The notes under the pieces were generated by a model. That model ran no database searches. It was not told the DNA's origin and was given only the letters and a program-made list of their open reading frames with translations. Shown one piece after another: positions 18,754-20,773 of a DNA stretch of 20,773 nt. The stretch spans positions 1 through 20,773 of the forward strand of contig NZ_JYJG01000428.1 in assembly GCF_000955955.1 (NCBI RefSeq), read 5' to 3'. The DNA comes from Lentzea aerocolonigenes (GTDB lineage Bacteria > Actinomycetota > Actinomycetes > Mycobacteriales > Pseudonocardiaceae). Both the position numbers and the translations under genes were made by a program. The stretch's first letter is position 1; each line of letters starts with the position of its first letter.

Positions 18754-20664
18754 GTGGACGGTTACAGCTCCTGGCGATTCATGATGGGGGTGACCTCGGA
18801 CGCGCCTGCCAAGGTGCGCCGCGGCACCTTCCGACGCGTGCTGGCCTTCGCCGGGCCGCATCGGGCGAAGCTCCTCTTCTTCCTGCTGCTGACGGTGATC
18901 TCGTCAGTTCTCGCGGTGACCACTCCGCTGCTGGCCGGCCGGGTGGTCGACGCGATCGTGGGAGGCTCCGCGCCCTCGGTCGTGGTGTGGCTGGCGGTGA
19001 TCATCGCGCTGGTGGCCGTCGTGGACGCCGGGCTGGGTGTCGTCGAGCGGTGGCAGTCGACCCGCATCGGTGAGGGGCTGATCTACGACCTGCGGCGTGC
19101 GGTGTTCGGGCACGTGCAGAAGATGCCGGTCGCGTTCTTCACCCGGACTCGTACCGGTGCGCTGGTCTCCCGGCTGAACAACGATGTGATCGGGGCTCAG
19201 CGGGCGTTCACGTCCACGCTGTCCGGGTTCGTCACGAACATCATCCAGCTGGCGCTGTCGCTGGGCGTCATGTTCACGCTGTCCTGGCAGGTCACGGCGT
19301 TGGCGCTGGTGCTGCTGCCCGTGTTCGTGCTGCCCGCCAAGCGGATGGGGCGGCGGATGGCGGACATGCAGCGCGAGGCCTCCACGTTGAACGCCTCGAT
19401 GGTCACGCAGTCGACTGAGAGGTTCTCGGCGCCAGGGGCGACGCTGGTGAAGCTCTTCGGGCGGCCGGAGCGTGAGGAGGCCGAGTTCTCGGACAAGGCC
19501 GCGAAGGTCCGGGACATCGGCATCCGGACCGCGATGGCCACTCGGTGGTTCATGACCGGGCTGACGCTGGTGTCTGCGCTGGCCCAGGCGTTGGTGTACG
19601 GGCTGGGCGGGTATCTGGCGCTGACCGGGCATCTGGCCGCGGGCACCGTGGTTTCGCTGGCGTTGCTGTTGACCCGGTTGTATGCGCCGTTGACTGCTCT
19701 GGCGAACGCTCGCGTGGATGTGATGACGGCGCTGGTGTCGTTCGAGCGGGTGTTCGAGATTCTGGACCTCAAGCCGATGATTCAGGAGCGCGCCGACGCG
19801 CGAGGGCTGCCTGGTGGGGCCGTGTCGGTCGAGTTCGACGATGTCCGCTTCGCATACCCGTCCGCGGACAAGGTGTCGCTGGCTTCGCTCGAGTCTGTGG
19901 CCACTTTGGACACTCGCGGTGGGGAAGAGGTGTTGCACGGCATCAGTTTCAAGGCTGAGGCCGGGCAGCTCGTCGCACTCGTCGGGTCGTCCGGGGCCGG
20001 GAAGTCGACGCTAGCCTCGTTGGTGCCTCGGTTGTACGACGTCGACTCGGGTTCTGTTCGACTGTCCGATGTGGATGTCCGGGATCTGACGTTCGAGTCG
20101 CTGCGTTCTACTGTCGGTGTGGTCACGCAGGACGGGCATCTGTTCCACGACACGATCCGGGCGAACCTGGAGTACGCGGCGCCCGATGCGTCGGATGACG
20201 AACTGTGGGACTCGTTGCGGCGGGCTCGGTTGCTTGAGCTCGTGGCTTCGTTGCCTGACCAGTTGGACACCGTGGTCGGGGAGCGTGGGTATCGGCTGTC
20301 TGGTGGGGAGAGGCAGCGGTTGACGATTGCTCGTCTGCTGTTGGCCAAGCCTCGGGTGGTGATTTTGGATGAGGCCACTGCTCATTTGGATTCTGAGTCT
20401 GAGGCTGCTGTGCAGGAGGCGTTGACCGAGGCGTTGGCTGGGCGGACTTCGTTGGTGATCGCGCACCGGTTGTCGACTATTCGTGCTGCTGATCAGATTT
20501 TGGTGCTGGAGCACGGGGAGATCGTTGAGCGGGGGACGCACACCGAGTTGATGTCGGCTGAGGGGCGGTATGCGGATCTTTACAACACCCAGTTCGCTGA
20601 GCCGCCTGTGGTTGGGGTTTCTCCTACGCCTCGGTTCAGTGATCGGGCTGGGGTTGGGGGCTGA
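18754..20664 (+). CDS. ABC exporter half-transporter (fused permease and ATPase, MsbA/BmrA type)
   Basis: The 636-residue product has a six-helix type IV ABC exporter membrane domain (about 40-330) followed by an ATPase domain. Walker A is GSSGAGKST (about 412-420), the signature is RLSGGERQRLTIARLLLAKP (about 514), Walker B is VVILDEATAHLD (about 535) and the switch region is VIAHRLSTIRAADQI. The coupling-helix motif FFTRTRTGALVSRLNNDV is typical. Such proteins act as homodimers that export lipids, drugs or peptides; the substrate is unknown. The GTG at 18754 gives MDGYSSWRFMMG, an N-terminus like other actinobacterial members; the ATG at 18781 is a possible alternative. Third-position G/C falls toward the 3' end, where GCT, TCT, GAT, ATT and TTG codons are frequent. 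Confidence 0.93.
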   Translation: MDGYSSWRFMMGVTSDAPAKVRRGTFRRVLAFAGPHRAKLLFFLLLTVISSVLAVTTPLLAGRVVDAIVGGSAPSVVVWLAVIIALVAVVDAGLGVVERWQSTRIGEGLIYDLRRAVFGHVQKMPVAFFTRTRTGALVSRLNNDVIGAQRAFTSTLSGFVTNIIQLALSLGVMFTLSWQVTALALVLLPVFVLPAKRMGRRMADMQREASTLNASMVTQSTERFSAPGATLVKLFGRPEREEAEFSDKAAKVRDIGIRTAMATRWFMTGLTLVSALAQALVYGLGGYLALTGHLAAGTVVSLALLLTRLYAPLTALANARVDVMTALVSFERVFEILDLKPMIQERADARGLPGGAVSVEFDDVRFAYPSADKVSLASLESVATLDTRGGEEVLHGISFKAEAGQLVALVGSSGAGKSTLASLVPRLYDVDSGSVRLSDVDVRDLTFESLRSTVGVVTQDGHLFHDTIRANLEYAAPDASDDELWDSLRRARLLELVASLPDQLDTVVGERGYRLSGGERQRLTIARLLLAKPRVVILDEATAHLDSESEAAVQEALTEALAGRTSLVIAHRLSTIRAADQILVLEHGEIVERGTHTELMSAEGRYADLYNTQFAEPPVVGVSPTPRFSDRAGVGG

Positions 20665-20680
20665 GAGGCCTGTTCCGTTC

Positions 20681-20765
20681 CGCGACCGGGTGGGTGGTCG
20701 GCTTGCGATGGGCGAGTCCCGTTGCTTAGACAGACGCGACCGGGCGGGTGGGTCACCTTGCGTTG
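20681..20765. repeat. Imperfect direct repeat at the right edge
   Basis: CGCGACCGGGTGGGT (20681) and CGCGACCGGGCGGGTG (20735) each begin a stretch of about 30 bases that also shares GGTC and CTTGCG. The copies start 54 bases apart. The last 109 bases of the window contain no coding sequence that I can support. The repeat may continue beyond the edge. Confidence 0.45.
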
Positions 20766-20773
20766 AGCGTCCC

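Noticed and set aside
1..20773. CRISPR array, insertion sequence, prophage or tRNA gene
   Set aside because: No regularly spaced repeat set, transposase or integrase motif, terminal inverted repeats or tRNA-like cloverleaf was seen when reading both strands.

Overview
The window is a high-GC actinomycete chromosome segment. Gene content and sequence style suggest the Pseudonocardiaceae (Lentzea / Saccharothrix / Amycolatopsis-like). Supporting signs are a 5S rRNA 3' end of actinobacterial type, very high G/C at third codon positions, GTG/TTG starts, many genes without leaders, an actinobacterial Vms1-like release factor gene, and an ABC-F / small HTH / crotonase trio like Rv1473-Rv1473A-Rv1472 of Mycobacterium. 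The genus is inferred from memory of families, not from a search.

Layout. 1-87: last bases of a 5S rRNA and the rRNA operon terminator. 102-2906 (-): large ATP-binding LuxR regulator (LAL). 3011-3502 (-): C-terminal half of a ricin-type ribosome-inactivating protein (rRNA N-glycosidase) with the catalytic Glu/Arg/Trp pocket kept and the N-terminal half missing. 3575-5116 (+): dGTPase-like HD phosphohydrolase. 5263-8055 (+): secreted subtilase/S53-like peptidase with Glu where subtilisins have the catalytic His and a C-terminal P domain, closed by a strong hairpin. 8116-9114 (-): XRE-type regulator.

9321-12428 (+) is a tightly packed, probably co-transcribed cluster: a truncated methyltransferase-like protein, an acVLRF1 peptidyl-tRNA hydrolase, a membrane protein with a Pro/Thr/Ser repeat tail, a SigE-family ECF sigma factor that appears to start with CTG, a second membrane protein with a Pro/Thr/Ser tail, and a GNAT acetyltransferase. 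12412-13895 (-) is a two-gene unit (EamA exporter, then NAD(P)-binding reductase) divergent from a LysR regulator (13975-14862), with a good LysR box between them. 14921-15673 (-) is a classical SDR.

15819-18704 (+) holds ABC-F ATPase, small HTH protein and crotonase, the conserved actinobacterial trio; a possible leaderless five-codon upstream ORF precedes the ABC-F gene. 18754-20664 (+) is an MsbA/BmrA-type half-transporter. The last 110 bases hold an imperfect direct repeat and no gene.

The most unusual items are the ribosome-inactivating protein remnant, the Asp-Glu-Ser peptidase, the CTG-started sigma gene between two Pro/Thr/Ser-tailed membrane proteins, the possible leader ORF of the ABC-F gene, and four genes or ORFs preceded by TAnnnT exactly seven bases before the start codon. 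Several genes touch the ribosome (5S, RIP-like, VLRF1, ABC-F), but they lie in different transcription units and I do not claim they form one system.
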